DNA of 64,000 bases from Streptomyces flaveus (GCF_014647675.1 NZ_BMPQ01000011.1:186001-250000); one strand, 5' to 3'; positions 24,906 through 33,983 are shown, counted from the stretch's first letter. Translations and numbers: made by a program. Notes: generated by a model from the sequence alone, not told the origin.

Positions 24906-26603
24906 ATGGCAACCGCAACCGGTAGTGGGCTCGTCGTGCGAACGCTGCAGCGAGCCGGAGTCGACGTGGCCTTCGGCCTGCCCGGAGCGCACATCGACCC
25001 CATTCTCCAGGAGGCCCTGGACGCCAAGCTCCGGGTCGTCGACGTGCGGCACGAGATGAACGCCGGCCACGCGGCCGAGGGCTATGCACGGGTCACCGGG
25101 AACCTGGGGGTCGCCGTCGTCACGGCCGGTGGCGGCTTCACCAACGTCCTGACCTCGATCACCAACGCCTATCTGGACCGGACCCCCGTCCTCTACATCG
25201 CAGGCTCCGGTCCTCTCGAACGGGACGAGATCAACGACCAGCAGGCCGGATTCGACCAGGTCGCCATGGCGGCCCCGGTGACCAGGTTCGCGCACCGCGT
25301 CACCCGTGCCGACCTGATCCCCCGCCTGGTCGCCCAGGCGATCCGCGCCGCGCAGTCGGAGCCCAAGGGCCCGGTGCTCCTCGACATTCCCTGGGACGTC
25401 CTTCGCCAGACGGTCGACGTCGACGAGGTCGAGGACTACCGCGTCGAGATCGACGGCACCGGCATCGCCTCCGCCGCCGCGGTCGACCAGATCCTCGGGG
25501 CGCTCAGCACCGCCCAGTGGCCGATCGCGCTGGTCGGCAAGTCCTTCGTCACCGCCGAGGCACGGGCCCGGTTGCACGAGTTCGCCGCCCGTACCGGAGT
25601 GCCCCTCCTCTCCGACTGGGAGGGCCTCGGGGCGATCGTCGGCTCCGAGCAGCAGGTCGGTCTCGTCCAGACCCTGGCCACCGTCCCCGAGGACGAGCGG
25701 CCCGACCTGGTCCTGCTGCTCGGGCTGCGCTTCGGAATGACCACCGGGTTCGGCACGGGTCAACTGCTCCCGAAGAGCGCGCGGATATTGCAGATCGACC
25801 CCGACGGCCGTGAGCTCGGCCGTCTGCAGGATGTCGAACTCGGCATCCAGGCCGACCCGATCGGCACGATCGGCCTGCTGAACGAGCGCCTGGGCGACAG
25901 CCCCGTGCCCTCGGGGCGGGGCGACTGGCTGGGGACCCTGCGGGACGTCTCGGCCGCCCGGCGGTCCGCCCTTGCCGCCGAGACCGAGAAGCACGAGGAC
26001 GACGCGATCCACCCGTACCTCGCGGTCCGCACGATCACCGAGAGTGTCCCCGACGGTGCCACCGTGCTCGTCGACGGCGCTCTGACCGAGCTGTGGCTCT
26101 CCGAGACGATCGCGCTCGCTCCTCTGGCCCACTACCTCGGGCACGGCTACCTCAGTTCGATGGGGAGCAACCTCGGTGTCGCTCTGGGAGCGCAGTACGC
26201 GACCCCCGACAAGGCGACGATCCTCGTCACCGGCGACGGCGCGGTCGGCTACAGCCTGGCCGAGTTCGACTCCCTCGTCCGTGCGGGGCTGCCAGTCGTT
26301 GTGATCGTCCTCAACAACCAGGCCTGGGGCGCCACCCTGCACACCCAGCAGTTCTTCTACGGACAGGAACGCGTCACCAACAACCGCCTGGAGAACGGCT
26401 CCTACAGCGGCGTGGCACGAGCTCTCGGTGCGGACGGCGTCGACGTCACAGAGCTGGACCAGCTTCGCCCGGCGATCGAGGCCGCCCTCGCGGCCCGCCG
26501 GCCGACGTGCATCGACGTGCGAGTGAGCCTCGCGCCCATTCCTCCGGAGGAGCGCGTCATGAATGGCGAAGCTCCGTTCGGCGGCGTCGAGAGCGAGGCG
26601 TGA
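24906..26603 (+). CDS. Benzaldehyde lyase-like thiamine diphosphate enzyme
   Basis: The 565-residue protein matches benzaldehyde lyase (BAL) of Pseudomonas fluorescens throughout, from memory of that sequence, including shared numbering of active-site residues: A28 and H29 in GLPGAHIDPI, E50 in VRHEMNAGHAAEGYAR, and Q113 in NDQQAGFDQVAMAAP. The diphosphate/Mg motif is GDGAVGYSLAEFDSLVRAGL then NNQAWG, and the C terminus keeps RVTNNRLENGSYSGVA and PIPPEE. BAL cleaves benzoin- or anisoin-type acyloins to two aldehydes. Less likely it is another acyloin or oxalyl-type decarboxylase. It lies next to aromatic catabolic genes and ends at a strong terminator. Start ATG 24906 fits the BAL N terminus. 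Confidence 0.85.
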   Translation: MATATGSGLVVRTLQRAGVDVAFGLPGAHIDPILQEALDAKLRVVDVRHEMNAGHAAEGYARVTGNLGVAVVTAGGGFTNVLTSITNAYLDRTPVLYIAGSGPLERDEINDQQAGFDQVAMAAPVTRFAHRVTRADLIPRLVAQAIRAAQSEPKGPVLLDIPWDVLRQTVDVDEVEDYRVEIDGTGIASAAAVDQILGALSTAQWPIALVGKSFVTAEARARLHEFAARTGVPLLSDWEGLGAIVGSEQQVGLVQTLATVPEDERPDLVLLLGLRFGMTTGFGTGQLLPKSARILQIDPDGRELGRLQDVELGIQADPIGTIGLLNERLGDSPVPSGRGDWLGTLRDVSAARRSALAAETEKHEDDAIHPYLAVRTITESVPDGATVLVDGALTELWLSETIALAPLAHYLGHGYLSSMGSNLGVALGAQYATPDKATILVTGDGAVGYSLAEFDSLVRAGLPVVVIVLNNQAWGATLHTQQFFYGQERVTNNRLENGSYSGVARALGADGVDVTELDQLRPAIEAALAARRPTCIDVRVSLAPIPPEERVMNGEAPFGGVESEA

Positions 26604-26629
26604 GCCACCACTCCGAACCCGCCCACGAA

Positions 26630-26679
26630 GTCGAGGAGCGCTGCGAGGGAACCGAGGTTCCCTCGCAGCGCTCCTCGAC
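26630..26679. terminator. Bidirectional terminator with 23-bp perfect stem
   Basis: Arms 26630-26652 and 26657-26679 are exact complements with a CGAG tetraloop. It lies between the convergent benzaldehyde lyase-like and hydroxyquinol dioxygenase genes and would end transcription from both sides. Confidence 0.9.
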
Positions 26680-26747
26680 GCTGCGCGCCGCCTCCGCGGC
26701 AAGAACTGCCTCCTCAAGGCGGACTCAAGTCGGAGCGGCAGGCACGG

Positions 26748-27686
26748 TCATACGCCCGCGGGAGCGAGGACGATGTCGAAGCGCACCCGGCTCCACGTGC
26801 CCTCGATGACGCGGCCGTCGGGCGTCGGCGTGCCGGCGGGCTGCTGCTCGAACCGCTTGATCAGTGAGTCCTTCACGCCGAAGACGGTGTCCTTGCGGCC
26901 GATCGGGTCGCCCTCGGGGAAGATGTGGGTCACCAGCGTGCGCGCCCCCTCGTGAGACACCATGAAGTGCAGGTGGGCGGCGCGCAGCGGTGAGCGGCCG
27001 ACCGCGTCGAGCATCTTGCCGACGGGTCCGTCGTCGGGGATGGGGTACGGCGTCGGGGTGAGGCCCCAGAAGCGGTAGCTGCCGTCGGCCGCGGAGAAGA
27101 GGTGCGCCCGCCCTGCACGCTTGCCGGCGTCGTACTGCACGTCGTAGAACCCGTCCTCGTCGGCCTCCCAGACCTCGAGCCGCGCGCCGGCGAGCGGGGT
27201 GCCGTCGGTGTCGGTGACGGTGCCTTCGACCCAGCAGGGCTCGCCGGGGGCACCGAAGGCCAGGTCGCCGCCGAGCTCGATCCCCGGGGCGTCCTCGACG
27301 AAGAACGGCCCGAAGACGGTCGCCTCGGTGGCGCCCTTGTAGGCCTGGTTGTTGACGTTGATGGTCTGCATGCTCGCGCCGAGGGTGTCGGACAGCAGGA
27401 TGAACTCCTGCCGGACCTCGTCGGTGATGTGGCCGGCCTTGGTGAGGAAGTCGATCGCCGTCCCCCACTCCTCCTCGGTCAGCCGGACCTCGCGGACGAA
27501 GGAGTGCAGGTGCTTGACCAGGGAGACCATGAGTTCCTGCAGCCGCGGGTCCTCGCAGGCACCGAAGGAGGCCACGACGCTGTCGACGAGCTGCTGCTCG
27601 ACTGTCTGCTGCTCCGGCGACACCTCGCGGTAGATCGCGCCGTGGGCACCGGCCTCGGCCGAGCCGGGGTTGACGTAGGTAGCCAT
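26748..27686 (-). CDS. chqB: Hydroxyquinol 1,2-dioxygenase (intradiol)
   Basis: The 312-residue protein is an intradiol ring-cleavage enzyme. The non-haem iron ligands can be placed by spacing at Y181 (EADEDGFYDVQ), Y214 (TPTPYPIPDD), H238 and H240 (AAHLHFMV), the same spacing as the Nocardioides hydroxyquinol enzyme. It opens 1,2,4-trihydroxybenzene to maleylacetate (3-hydroxymuconate). The N-terminal helical domain is that of the catechol/hydroxyquinol group. Its start is 11 bases after the maleylacetate reductase stop, so both steps are cotranscribed, which supports hydroxyquinol over catechol as substrate. Confidence 0.92.
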   Translation of the reverse strand: MATYVNPGSAEAGAHGAIYREVSPEQQTVEQQLVDSVVASFGACEDPRLQELMVSLVKHLHSFVREVRLTEEEWGTAIDFLTKAGHITDEVRQEFILLSDTLGASMQTINVNNQAYKGATEATVFGPFFVEDAPGIELGGDLAFGAPGEPCWVEGTVTDTDGTPLAGARLEVWEADEDGFYDVQYDAGKRAGRAHLFSAADGSYRFWGLTPTPYPIPDDGPVGKMLDAVGRSPLRAAHLHFMVSHEGARTLVTHIFPEGDPIGRKDTVFGVKDSLIKRFEQQPAGTPTPDGRVIEGTWSRVRFDIVLAPAGV

Positions 27687-27697
27687 GACGGCCTCCT

Positions 27698-28765
27698 TCA
27701 GTTGATCGGGTCGCCGGCCCACGCCGCGTGCAGCAGCGCGGTGAGGTTCTCTTCGGTGACAGTGGTGGGGTTGTTGGCCGGGATCGCCTGCGTGATCGGC
27801 CCCAGCGCCTTGGCGATGCCGTCCTCGGGCATGCCGTAGTCGCGCAGCGCCCTCGGCGCGTCCAGCACCTGGCGCAGGGCGGCCAGGCCGGCGCTCGCCG
27901 CCTCGGTGTGGAAGACCGTGCCGAAGGCCTGGGCGATACGCGCCTCCGCCTCGGGGGCCTGCGGGGCGTTGAAGGCCAGTACGTAGGGCAGCACGACCGC
28001 ATGAGTCTGTGCGTGCGGGAGGTTGAACATGCCGCCGAGGACGTGGCAGATCTTGTGATGCATCCCGGAGCCGGCCGAGGCGAAAGCGACAGCGGCGAGG
28101 TAGGCGCCGTACAGCGTCTGCTCGATGCCCTCGACACTCGTCGAGTCGTCGGCCACCGCCGGCAGGCCGGTCGCCAGTGCGCGGATGCCCTCCTGCGCCA
28201 GCGCCCGGTCGATCGGGTCGGCACGCGGCCCCCACATCGAGTCCACGCAGTGCGCCATCGCGTTCAGGCCGCTCGCCACGGTCATCTCGCCGGGCAGCGT
28301 GGTCAGCAGAGCGGCGTCGTACACGACCGACGCGGGCAGCACCTTGTTGTCCACACCGGTGGTCTTGGTCTCGCCTTCGGTCAGGCCCCACACGTTGGTC
28401 GCCTCTGAGCCGGCGTATGTGGTGGGTACCGCGACGATCGGCAGCCCGGTGCTCAGCGCAACGGCCTTGGCCAGACCCGTGGTGGAGCCGCCGCCGACGC
28501 TGACCAGGATGTCCGCGTCCGCGTCGACCGCCGCCCGGAGGGCTCGCCCCGCGACCTCGACCGGTACGTGCATCACGACCTCGTCGTGACGCAGTACGAC
28601 CGGGAGTTCCTTGGCGATCGGGTCGGCCAGCTCCTTCTCGCGGTCCGACGCGATCAGCATGACCCTGGAACCGCCGAGTGCCTCGACCTCCGCCGTCACG
28701 GCGACGGGCGACTCCCCGGCCGCGAACACCACCCGCTGGGGAAGGGTCTCGTGTGTGAACCTCAT
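27698..28765 (-). CDS. Maleylacetate reductase
   Basis: The 355-residue protein is an iron-type alcohol dehydrogenase family member with VSVGGGSTTGLAKAVALSTG, VPTTYAGSEATNVWGLTEG, and metal-site region MAHCVDSMWG and GMHHKICHVLGGMFNLPHAQTHA. It reduces maleylacetate to 3-oxoadipate with NAD(P)H, the step after hydroxyquinol cleavage. Gene order with the dioxygenase is standard for hydroxyquinol/resorcinol routes. The 3-oxoadipate formed would enter the CoA-transferase and thiolase encoded at 36.6-39.2 kb. Confidence 0.92.
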   Translation of the reverse strand: MRFTHETLPQRVVFAAGESPVAVTAEVEALGGSRVMLIASDREKELADPIAKELPVVLRHDEVVMHVPVEVAGRALRAAVDADADILVSVGGGSTTGLAKAVALSTGLPIVAVPTTYAGSEATNVWGLTEGETKTTGVDNKVLPASVVYDAALLTTLPGEMTVASGLNAMAHCVDSMWGPRADPIDRALAQEGIRALATGLPAVADDSTSVEGIEQTLYGAYLAAVAFASAGSGMHHKICHVLGGMFNLPHAQTHAVVLPYVLAFNAPQAPEAEARIAQAFGTVFHTEAASAGLAALRQVLDAPRALRDYGMPEDGIAKALGPITQAIPANNPTTVTEENLTALLHAAWAGDPIN

Positions 28766-28823
28766 CGTTTGTTCCTCGGGTAGGTCTTCGGCTGGGTCGA
28801 CCGCATGCGGGTGACGGCCCGCA

Positions 28824-29420
28824 TCAGGCCCTGGCCAGCCATTGTGTGCCTTCGGAGTAGAGCTGCTCGACTGCGGTGCCGGTGAGGCCGGGAAGCCCGT
28901 CCTTCACCGTGAAGCCCGCCTTGGTCTGCAGGTAGGCCAAGTGCCTGTAGCCGGTCGGGAACCGATCCAGGAGCTCGGGATCCAACGTCAGTGAGGCAGC
29001 GGGGTCGACGATGTCGAGCCGGTCCTTCTCGTAGATCGGCTGCCGGCGCACGATGGTCCAGCGGCCCTCGTCGCGGGAGAGGAAGTCGTAGAAGCGGCCG
29101 GTGCAGACGACATCGACCTCGACACCGTCGATGCTCGCACGCTGGTTGATGGTCATCTTCGTCTGGGCGATGGCCCGGTCGCCGACGATGTCCGCGGTGT
29201 GGCCACCCAGGAAGTGGAGGATGCTGACTCCGTTCTCGAAGCCCTCACGACTGGCCTTGATGAAGTCGGTGGCGCTTCCCTGGAACCAGGTGGCGCTCAT
29301 CCAGCCGTCGCGCGGATGCCAGACCGTGGCGAAGCGGTCCCAAGCCCCGGCATCGCGCCACAGTGCCCAGTTCTCGATGAGCTGCCGGATCTCGTGGCGG
29401 TCGTTGTCGGCCTGCGACAT
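28824..29420 (-). CDS. SnoaL/NTF2-fold protein in the catabolic operon
   Basis: The 198-residue protein shows an NTF2-like cone fold pattern: HEIRQLIENWALWRDAGAW then DRFATVWHPRDGWMSATWFQ, and FLGGHTADIVGDRAIAQTKM, then a longer C-terminal tail. The SnoaL_4-type family includes dehydratases, isomerases and small subunits of ring-hydroxylating dioxygenases. It sits between an aldehyde dehydrogenase and maleylacetate reductase on the same strand. It may be a small enzyme or partner in the upper pathway; it is not a classic dioxygenase beta subunit, because the Rieske gene is of the alpha-only type. Confidence 0.75.
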   Translation of the reverse strand: MSQADNDRHEIRQLIENWALWRDAGAWDRFATVWHPRDGWMSATWFQGSATDFIKASREGFENGVSILHFLGGHTADIVGDRAIAQTKMTINQRASIDGVEVDVVCTGRFYDFLSRDEGRWTIVRRQPIYEKDRLDIVDPAASLTLDPELLDRFPTGYRHLAYLQTKAGFTVKDGLPGLTGTAVEQLYSEGTQWLARA

Positions 29421-29465
29421 TGTTGACTCCTTGGAGGGGCGTAGATCCCTGGTGCGGGTGCCTCG

Positions 29466-29654
29466 TCAGACAGACCGGAAGAGCTCCTCCAGCTCGCGGT
29501 CGAGCCGCTGGGAGGCCTCTGTCTCTCGGGCGTCCGCCAGCCAGGCCGCGCCCACCGCCGGGCTGAAAGCCGCGGCAAGGCACCACAGCCATGGGAGCAA
29601 GGGCCGGGGGAGCGGCGCACGCCGTGTCACGTGCGCCGTACGAACTCGTCGCAT
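29466..29654 (-). CDS. Small hypothetical protein (62 aa) with one membrane-like segment
   Basis: The frame starts 2 bases after the aldehyde dehydrogenase stop. The peptide has a basic N terminus (MRRVRTAHVTRRAP), a hydrophobic stretch (LLPWLWCLAAAFSPAVGAAW) and a charged end (DRELEELFRS). Position inside the operon and rising third-base GC make it credible, but there is no clear ribosome site, no known family, and it could be chance. Confidence 0.4.
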   Translation of the reverse strand: MRRVRTAHVTRRAPLPRPLLPWLWCLAAAFSPAVGAAWLADARETEASQRLDRELEELFRSV

Positions 29655-29656
29655 CG

Positions 29657-31147
29657 TCAGATGGGGTAGTGGCGGGAACCGGACTGAATGGTGATCCAGC
29701 GCAACTCCGTGAACTCCTCCAACGCGGCGCGGGAGCCGAACCGGCCCCAGCCGCTGGCACCGACACCACCGAAGGGCATCTGGGGCTCGTCGTGCACGGT
29801 GGCGCCGTTGATGTGGCAGATGCCGGACTTGATCCGGCGCGCCACGTCGAGCGCCGCGGCCGCGTCCTTGCCGAAGACCGCGGCGGAGAGCCCGTACTCG
29901 GTGTCGTTGGCGACGGCGACGGCTTCGTCGGTCGAATCCACCTCGATGATGGAGACCACCGGTCCGAAGGTCTCCTCGGTGTAGATACGCATGTCCGGCG
30001 TGACACCGCGCAGCACGGTGGGTTGCACGAACAGGCGGTCGGACGTGCCGCCGGTCAGGACCTGCGCACCCTTGGCACGGGCGTCCTCGATCAACTCGAC
30101 CACGTGGTCGCGGGCGCCGGCGTGGACCAGTGGACCGATCTGTGAGGTGGGGTCGCTCGGGGGGCCGACGACCAGTTTGGCGGCACGCTCGGCAAGGCGG
30201 GAGGAGAGCTCGTCGGCGACGGCTCTGTCGACGATGACGCGCTCGGTCGACATACAGATCTCGCCCTGGTTCATGAAGGCACCGAAGCTGGCCGCGGCGG
30301 CTGCCTCCTCCAGATCCGCGTCGGGAAGCACCAGGAAAGGTGCCTTGCCACCGAGTTCGAGGACCACACGGGTCAGGTGGCGACCGCCGAGTTCGCCGAT
30401 GATACGGCCGACCCTGCTGGATCCGGTGAAGTTGACACGCGTCACGGCGGGGTGCGCGATCAGCGCCTCGACGACGCTCGGACCGTCCTCGGGCGCGTTG
30501 CTGATGAGGTTCACCGCTCCGGCGGGCACACCGGCGTCGTGCAGCACCTGGACGATGGCGGCCTGGGTGAGCGGTGTCTGCTCGGAGGACTTCAGTACCA
30601 CGGTGTTGCCCCACACCAGCGGCCACACGATGGCGCGTACGCCGAGGATGAGCGGTGCGTTCCACGGTGCGATGCCGACGACGACGCCGACCGGCTGACG
30701 CACGCTGAGGGCGGTGAGGCCGGGCACGTCCGACGGGATGACCTCGCCGACGGCCGCGTACGCCTGGGCCGCCGCCTCGACGAGCATGCCCTTCGCGACG
30801 TGCACGTTGAAGCCGCACCAGGGGAGCGTGGCGCCCATTTCGCGGCTCATCGTGGCGACGATGTCGTCGGTGCGCTCGTCGAGCAGGGCGGCCGCACGCT
30901 CCAGGACCGACCGCCGTGCGGCCGGCGGAAGGGCCGACCAGTCCGGAAGGACCGCCGCCGCCGCGTCCACCGCGTGGTTGACATCATCGACGGAGGCCGC
31001 GGCGACCCGTGCGATCGGTTCGCCGGTCAGGGCCTCGGTGGTCTCGAAGTAGCGGCCGTCCTTGGCCGCGACGTGCTCACCCGCGATGAAGAGGTCGCTG
31101 GTCCGGACCGCGCCGGATGTGGGTGCCTCGGTCTCAGTGGCTGACAT
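29657..31147 (-). CDS. Aromatic aldehyde dehydrogenase (benzaldehyde/salicylaldehyde/vanillin type)
   Basis: The 496-residue NAD(P) aldehyde dehydrogenase has the Rossmann region VGIAPWNAPLILGVRAIVWP, FTGSSRVGR, the general base E264 in VVLELGGKAP and the nucleophile C298 in NQGEICMSTER. The late block ICHINGATVHDEPQMPFGGV is typical of dehydrogenases for benzaldehyde, salicylaldehyde and vanillin. In this island it would oxidise the aldehydes released by the benzaldehyde lyase-like enzyme. GAGG six bases before ATG 31147 decides the start over a longer in-frame reading. A direct repeat lies upstream. Confidence 0.9.
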   Translation of the reverse strand: MSATETEAPTSGAVRTSDLFIAGEHVAAKDGRYFETTEALTGEPIARVAAASVDDVNHAVDAAAAVLPDWSALPPAARRSVLERAAALLDERTDDIVATMSREMGATLPWCGFNVHVAKGMLVEAAAQAYAAVGEVIPSDVPGLTALSVRQPVGVVVGIAPWNAPLILGVRAIVWPLVWGNTVVLKSSEQTPLTQAAIVQVLHDAGVPAGAVNLISNAPEDGPSVVEALIAHPAVTRVNFTGSSRVGRIIGELGGRHLTRVVLELGGKAPFLVLPDADLEEAAAAASFGAFMNQGEICMSTERVIVDRAVADELSSRLAERAAKLVVGPPSDPTSQIGPLVHAGARDHVVELIEDARAKGAQVLTGGTSDRLFVQPTVLRGVTPDMRIYTEETFGPVVSIIEVDSTDEAVAVANDTEYGLSAAVFGKDAAAALDVARRIKSGICHINGATVHDEPQMPFGGVGASGWGRFGSRAALEEFTELRWITIQSGSRHYPI

Positions 31148-31171
31148 GTGTTGCCTCACTTCCACGACAGC

Positions 31172-31218
31172 GGCGATCGCCGCATGAACCATGCAGGGCG
31201 ATCGCCGCACGAATCATG
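31172..31218. repeat. Two 22-bp direct repeats upstream of the aldehyde dehydrogenase gene
   Basis: GGCGATCGCCGCATGAACCA (31172 on) recurs at 31197-31218 with two changes in 22 bases, a 25-base period. Each copy contains the palindrome GGCGATCGCC. It lies 25-71 bases before the start at 31147 in a 167-base gap and may be an operator. Confidence 0.55.
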
Positions 31219-31314
31219 TACGTCGAACACTCCATGACCGGCGGCACGCCCTGAACCCTGTTGTCCATTCATCGAACAGCGTCGTGAGGGTCGTGCCGTC
31301 GGCCTTCCGGGACG

Positions 31315-31719
31315 TCAGACCGGCGGGAACCGCCTGCCCATGACCATGTGCGCCAGGCGCCAGCCCTCCGCGGTCTCCTCCCAGACCTTCGTCACCACTT
31401 CTTGCATCGGGAACGGCGCGAGGTTCTCGTCGAGGACGGTGTACATCTCGTGGAAGCACGTGGTGATCGCGGTGTTGCCACGCACCGTGATCTCGAGCTC
31501 CGTGGCCTTCGCGGAGACCGAGCGGCGGCGGGTCACATGGAAATGGGCCCAGGTCTCCCGGTCGTCGACCCTCCCGACCGGGCCATGGACGACGCGGCTG
31601 TCCTCGAGCATGAGGGGGATCAACGCTTTCTCGCCCTCGACGAGCGCTTCGAGCCATGCGGCCTCCAGCTGCTCGATCGCCTCGACGGCCTTGGTGGTTG
31701 CGGTGGACGTGGTTGTCAT
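31315..31719 (-). CDS. SnoaL/DUF4440-like NTF2-fold protein
   Basis: The 134-residue protein has the NTF2-like layout: IEQLEAAWLEALVEGEKALI, DRETWAHFHV, and a C-terminal strand pair GWRLAHMVMGRRFPPV. Its start overlaps the reductase stop (ATGA, 31716-31719), so it is coupled to the Rieske system. It could be a small accessory or isomerase; no catalytic role can be assigned. A start at 31761 would overlap the reductase by a further 42 bases and has no support. Confidence 0.75.
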   Translation of the reverse strand: MTTTSTATTKAVEAIEQLEAAWLEALVEGEKALIPLMLEDSRVVHGPVGRVDDRETWAHFHVTRRRSVSAKATELEITVRGNTAITTCFHEMYTVLDENLAPFPMQEVVTKVWEETAEGWRLAHMVMGRRFPPV

Positions 31720-32678
31720 AGGTCCAGCTCCAGAATCGGTGAGTGTGCTCGGGACGAGCACGTGGTGAACATGCCGTCGGCGCGTTCACGATCGGTCAGG
31801 ATGTCGTCGCGGTGGTCGGGCTCTCCGGCGAGTACGCGGACGATGCACTCGCCGCAGATTCCCTGCTGGCAGGAGTAGGGGGCGTCGACGCCGCCCGCGA
31901 GCAGGGCGTCGAGGACGCTCTCGCCGTCCTTGACCTCGTACTCGCCGCCGGTCTTGGCCAGCCGCACCCTGAACGCCCCGCCGGCCCTGTGCGCGGCGGC
32001 GTCTTCCACGGGTGCGAAGCGCTCCTTGTGGATCGCTTCGGCGGGCCATCCCGCTCCGAGTGCCAGGGAGATCACGAAGTCCATGAAGCCCCCGGGGCCA
32101 CAGACGTAGATCGCCGTGTCGGGGTCGGGCGGACCGAGGTCGGCGGCGGAGATGAAGCGCTGGTCGTCCGGGCCGTCGTCGAAGTGGAGCCGAACGCGGG
32201 GGTTCTGCTCCAACTCGTCGAGGAACGCCGAATCCGGCCGGCTTCGAGCGAAGTGGTGCAACGTGTACTCCGCGCCCCTGGCTTCGAGCTCGTGTGCCAT
32301 GGCCAACAGGGGAGTGACGCCGATTCCGCCGGCCATCAGCAGATGGCGACGCGCCTGGTCCGAGACTCCGAACCTGTTGCGCGGACGGGAGATCCGCAGC
32401 CTGTCGCCCTCGCGAAGCCGGTGCATCCCCAGCGAGCCGCCGCGTGACGCCGTCTCGGCCAGCACCGCCAGCCGGTATCGGGCGCGGTCGTGCGGCGGCC
32501 CGCACAGGGAGTACTGGCGGACCAGCCCGGCGGCACCGTCCACCAGTACGTCGACATGCGCGCCGGCGGCGAACTCCGGAAGCTCGACGTCGTCGGGACT
32601 GACCAGTTCGAGCACCACGATCCGGGCAGTCGCGTCGCGCCGGGCGACCACGATGGTGTCGAGCCACTCGTTGTTCAT
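31716..32678 (-). CDS. Rieske oxygenase reductase (PDR/VanB type: FMN, NAD, [2Fe-2S])
   Basis: The 320-residue protein has three domains: an FMN-binding barrel (RQYSLCGPPHDRARYRLAV), an NAD-binding part (LMAGGIGVTPLLAMAHELEA, YVCGPGGFMDFV), and a C-terminal plant-type ferredoxin with PYSCQQGICGECIV and a later FTTCSSRA. This order is that of phthalate dioxygenase reductase and vanillate demethylase reductase. It carries electrons from NADH to the Rieske oxygenase encoded 9 bases upstream. Confidence 0.93.
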   Translation of the reverse strand: MNNEWLDTIVVARRDATARIVVLELVSPDDVELPEFAAGAHVDVLVDGAAGLVRQYSLCGPPHDRARYRLAVLAETASRGGSLGMHRLREGDRLRISRPRNRFGVSDQARRHLLMAGGIGVTPLLAMAHELEARGAEYTLHHFARSRPDSAFLDELEQNPRVRLHFDDGPDDQRFISAADLGPPDPDTAIYVCGPGGFMDFVISLALGAGWPAEAIHKERFAPVEDAAAHRAGGAFRVRLAKTGGEYEVKDGESVLDALLAGGVDAPYSCQQGICGECIVRVLAGEPDHRDDILTDRERADGMFTTCSSRAHSPILELDL

Positions 32679-32687
32679 GGTTCCCGC

Positions 32688-33983
32688 TCAGATGCCGGCG
32701 GCGGTCGGGGCGTCGGCGTTGTCGCCCGCGGGGCGCTTGCCGAGGGTGAAGAGGCCGGACTCGGTGCGGTGGACCACCGACGGGTCGCGGACGATGTTGA
32801 TCGGGTCGCGCCCGGCCTCGACGTCGTCGGCCATCGAGAGAAGCATGCGACGCAGCATGACGACGCCGCGGTCTCCGGTGGCCAGGGTCTCCTCGGAGTC
32901 CAGGGTGATGGCTCCCTGCGAGCCCTGGGCCTCCGCGTCACCGGGGAACTGCTGGCGCTCCTCGTCGGTCAGCTCGTGGTTCTGCTTGCCGTTCTGCGTG
33001 ATGCCGATCACGAAGTGGATCATGCGCTCGGGATCGTTCGTGCGGATCGAGAAGAAGAGCCGGTGGCTGGTGTCGTCGGAGGGCACGACCCACAGCAACT
33101 GGTCCGGCCGCTCGTCGGGGGTGACCTTCACGAAGTTCGGCAGGCCGAAGACGTTGGGAAGGTGCTGCTCGACCGCGAAGCCGTACTCGGTGACCTCGCC
33201 GTCCTCGCCCTCCATCTCGAACCGCTGGGTGTACTTCAGCCCGTGGTCGGTGCGCTCGTACGTCACACGGTCGGCGACGAGGGCCGGGTCGAAGAAGTTC
33301 TCGGGGTAGCCGAAGGTGCCGGTGCCCAGCATCTGGTACCCGCTGTGCGTGGAGTGGAGCCAGGTGACGTGCGTCGGGTCGGCGGAGTTCTCGTAGATGT
33401 TGAGCCAGCTGAAGTCCGTCGGCATGCCGAGGACCGCGGCGTGGGGGACCGGCCAGCTGGCGAAGTACTTCTCGTCCTCCGCGGGGTTCTCCAGCACGTC
33501 GTAGCGGGGGAGTTCGGGCTTGAGTTCGGGCGGGCCCATGTAGACGAAGACCAGGCCGTAGCGCTCCTCCACCGGGTACCACGGCTGACGGGCGGCGTCG
33601 CGCCTGCGCCCCAGGCCCGGCTCGCACGCCTGCTCGATGCAGCGGCCCTGCACGTCGAACTTCCAGCCGTGGTAGCAGCAGCGGATGCCGTCGTCCTCGA
33701 CACGGCCGTAGAAGAGGCTGGCGCCTCGGTGGGTGCAGCGCTCGATCACGACACCGGGCTTGCCCTGCCCGTCCCGGAACACGACCAGGTCCTCGCCCAG
33801 TACGCGGGTCTTCTGCGGCAGGGCGCCGGCGATGAGCGTCTCGGAGCTGGCGACCGGGTGCCAGTAGCGGCGCAGTGCCTCGCCCATGGGTGTACCGGGC
33901 CCGACCTCGCGGAGGCGGGCGTTGTACGAGGGTTTCGGGCGGCCGTAGGCCGTGCCCGTGTCGACTTCTGAAGTGGTGCTCAT
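32688..33983 (-). CDS. Rieske non-haem iron oxygenase, alpha-only (phthalate dioxygenase/VanA-like) type
   Basis: The 431-residue protein has a Rieske centre C83-x-H85 ... C102-x2-H105 (ERCTHRGASLFY, RCCYHGWKF) and a mononuclear iron motif ENSADPTHVTWLHS with the bridging Asp. With the PDR-type reductase it forms a two-component oxygenase. Such systems hydroxylate or O-demethylate aromatic acids; O-demethylation of a methoxybenzoate would suit the anisoin-like chemistry suggested by the cluster, but the substrate cannot be read from sequence. AGGAGG precedes ATG 33983, but it lies inside a perfect hairpin (33991-34019). Confidence 0.92.
   Translation of the reverse strand: MSTTSEVDTGTAYGRPKPSYNARLREVGPGTPMGEALRRYWHPVASSETLIAGALPQKTRVLGEDLVVFRDGQGKPGVVIERCTHRGASLFYGRVEDDGIRCCYHGWKFDVQGRCIEQACEPGLGRRRDAARQPWYPVEERYGLVFVYMGPPELKPELPRYDVLENPAEDEKYFASWPVPHAAVLGMPTDFSWLNIYENSADPTHVTWLHSTHSGYQMLGTGTFGYPENFFDPALVADRVTYERTDHGLKYTQRFEMEGEDGEVTEYGFAVEQHLPNVFGLPNFVKVTPDERPDQLLWVVPSDDTSHRLFFSIRTNDPERMIHFVIGITQNGKQNHELTDEERQQFPGDAEAQGSQGAITLDSEETLATGDRGVVMLRRMLLSMADDVEAGRDPINIVRDPSVVHRTESGLFTLGKRPAGDNADAPTAAGI

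Noticed and set aside
28824..29420. Beta subunit of a ring-hydroxylating dioxygenase
   Set aside because: The Rieske protein is of the alpha-only type with a PDR reductase, and the sequence fits generic SnoaL_4 proteins better.
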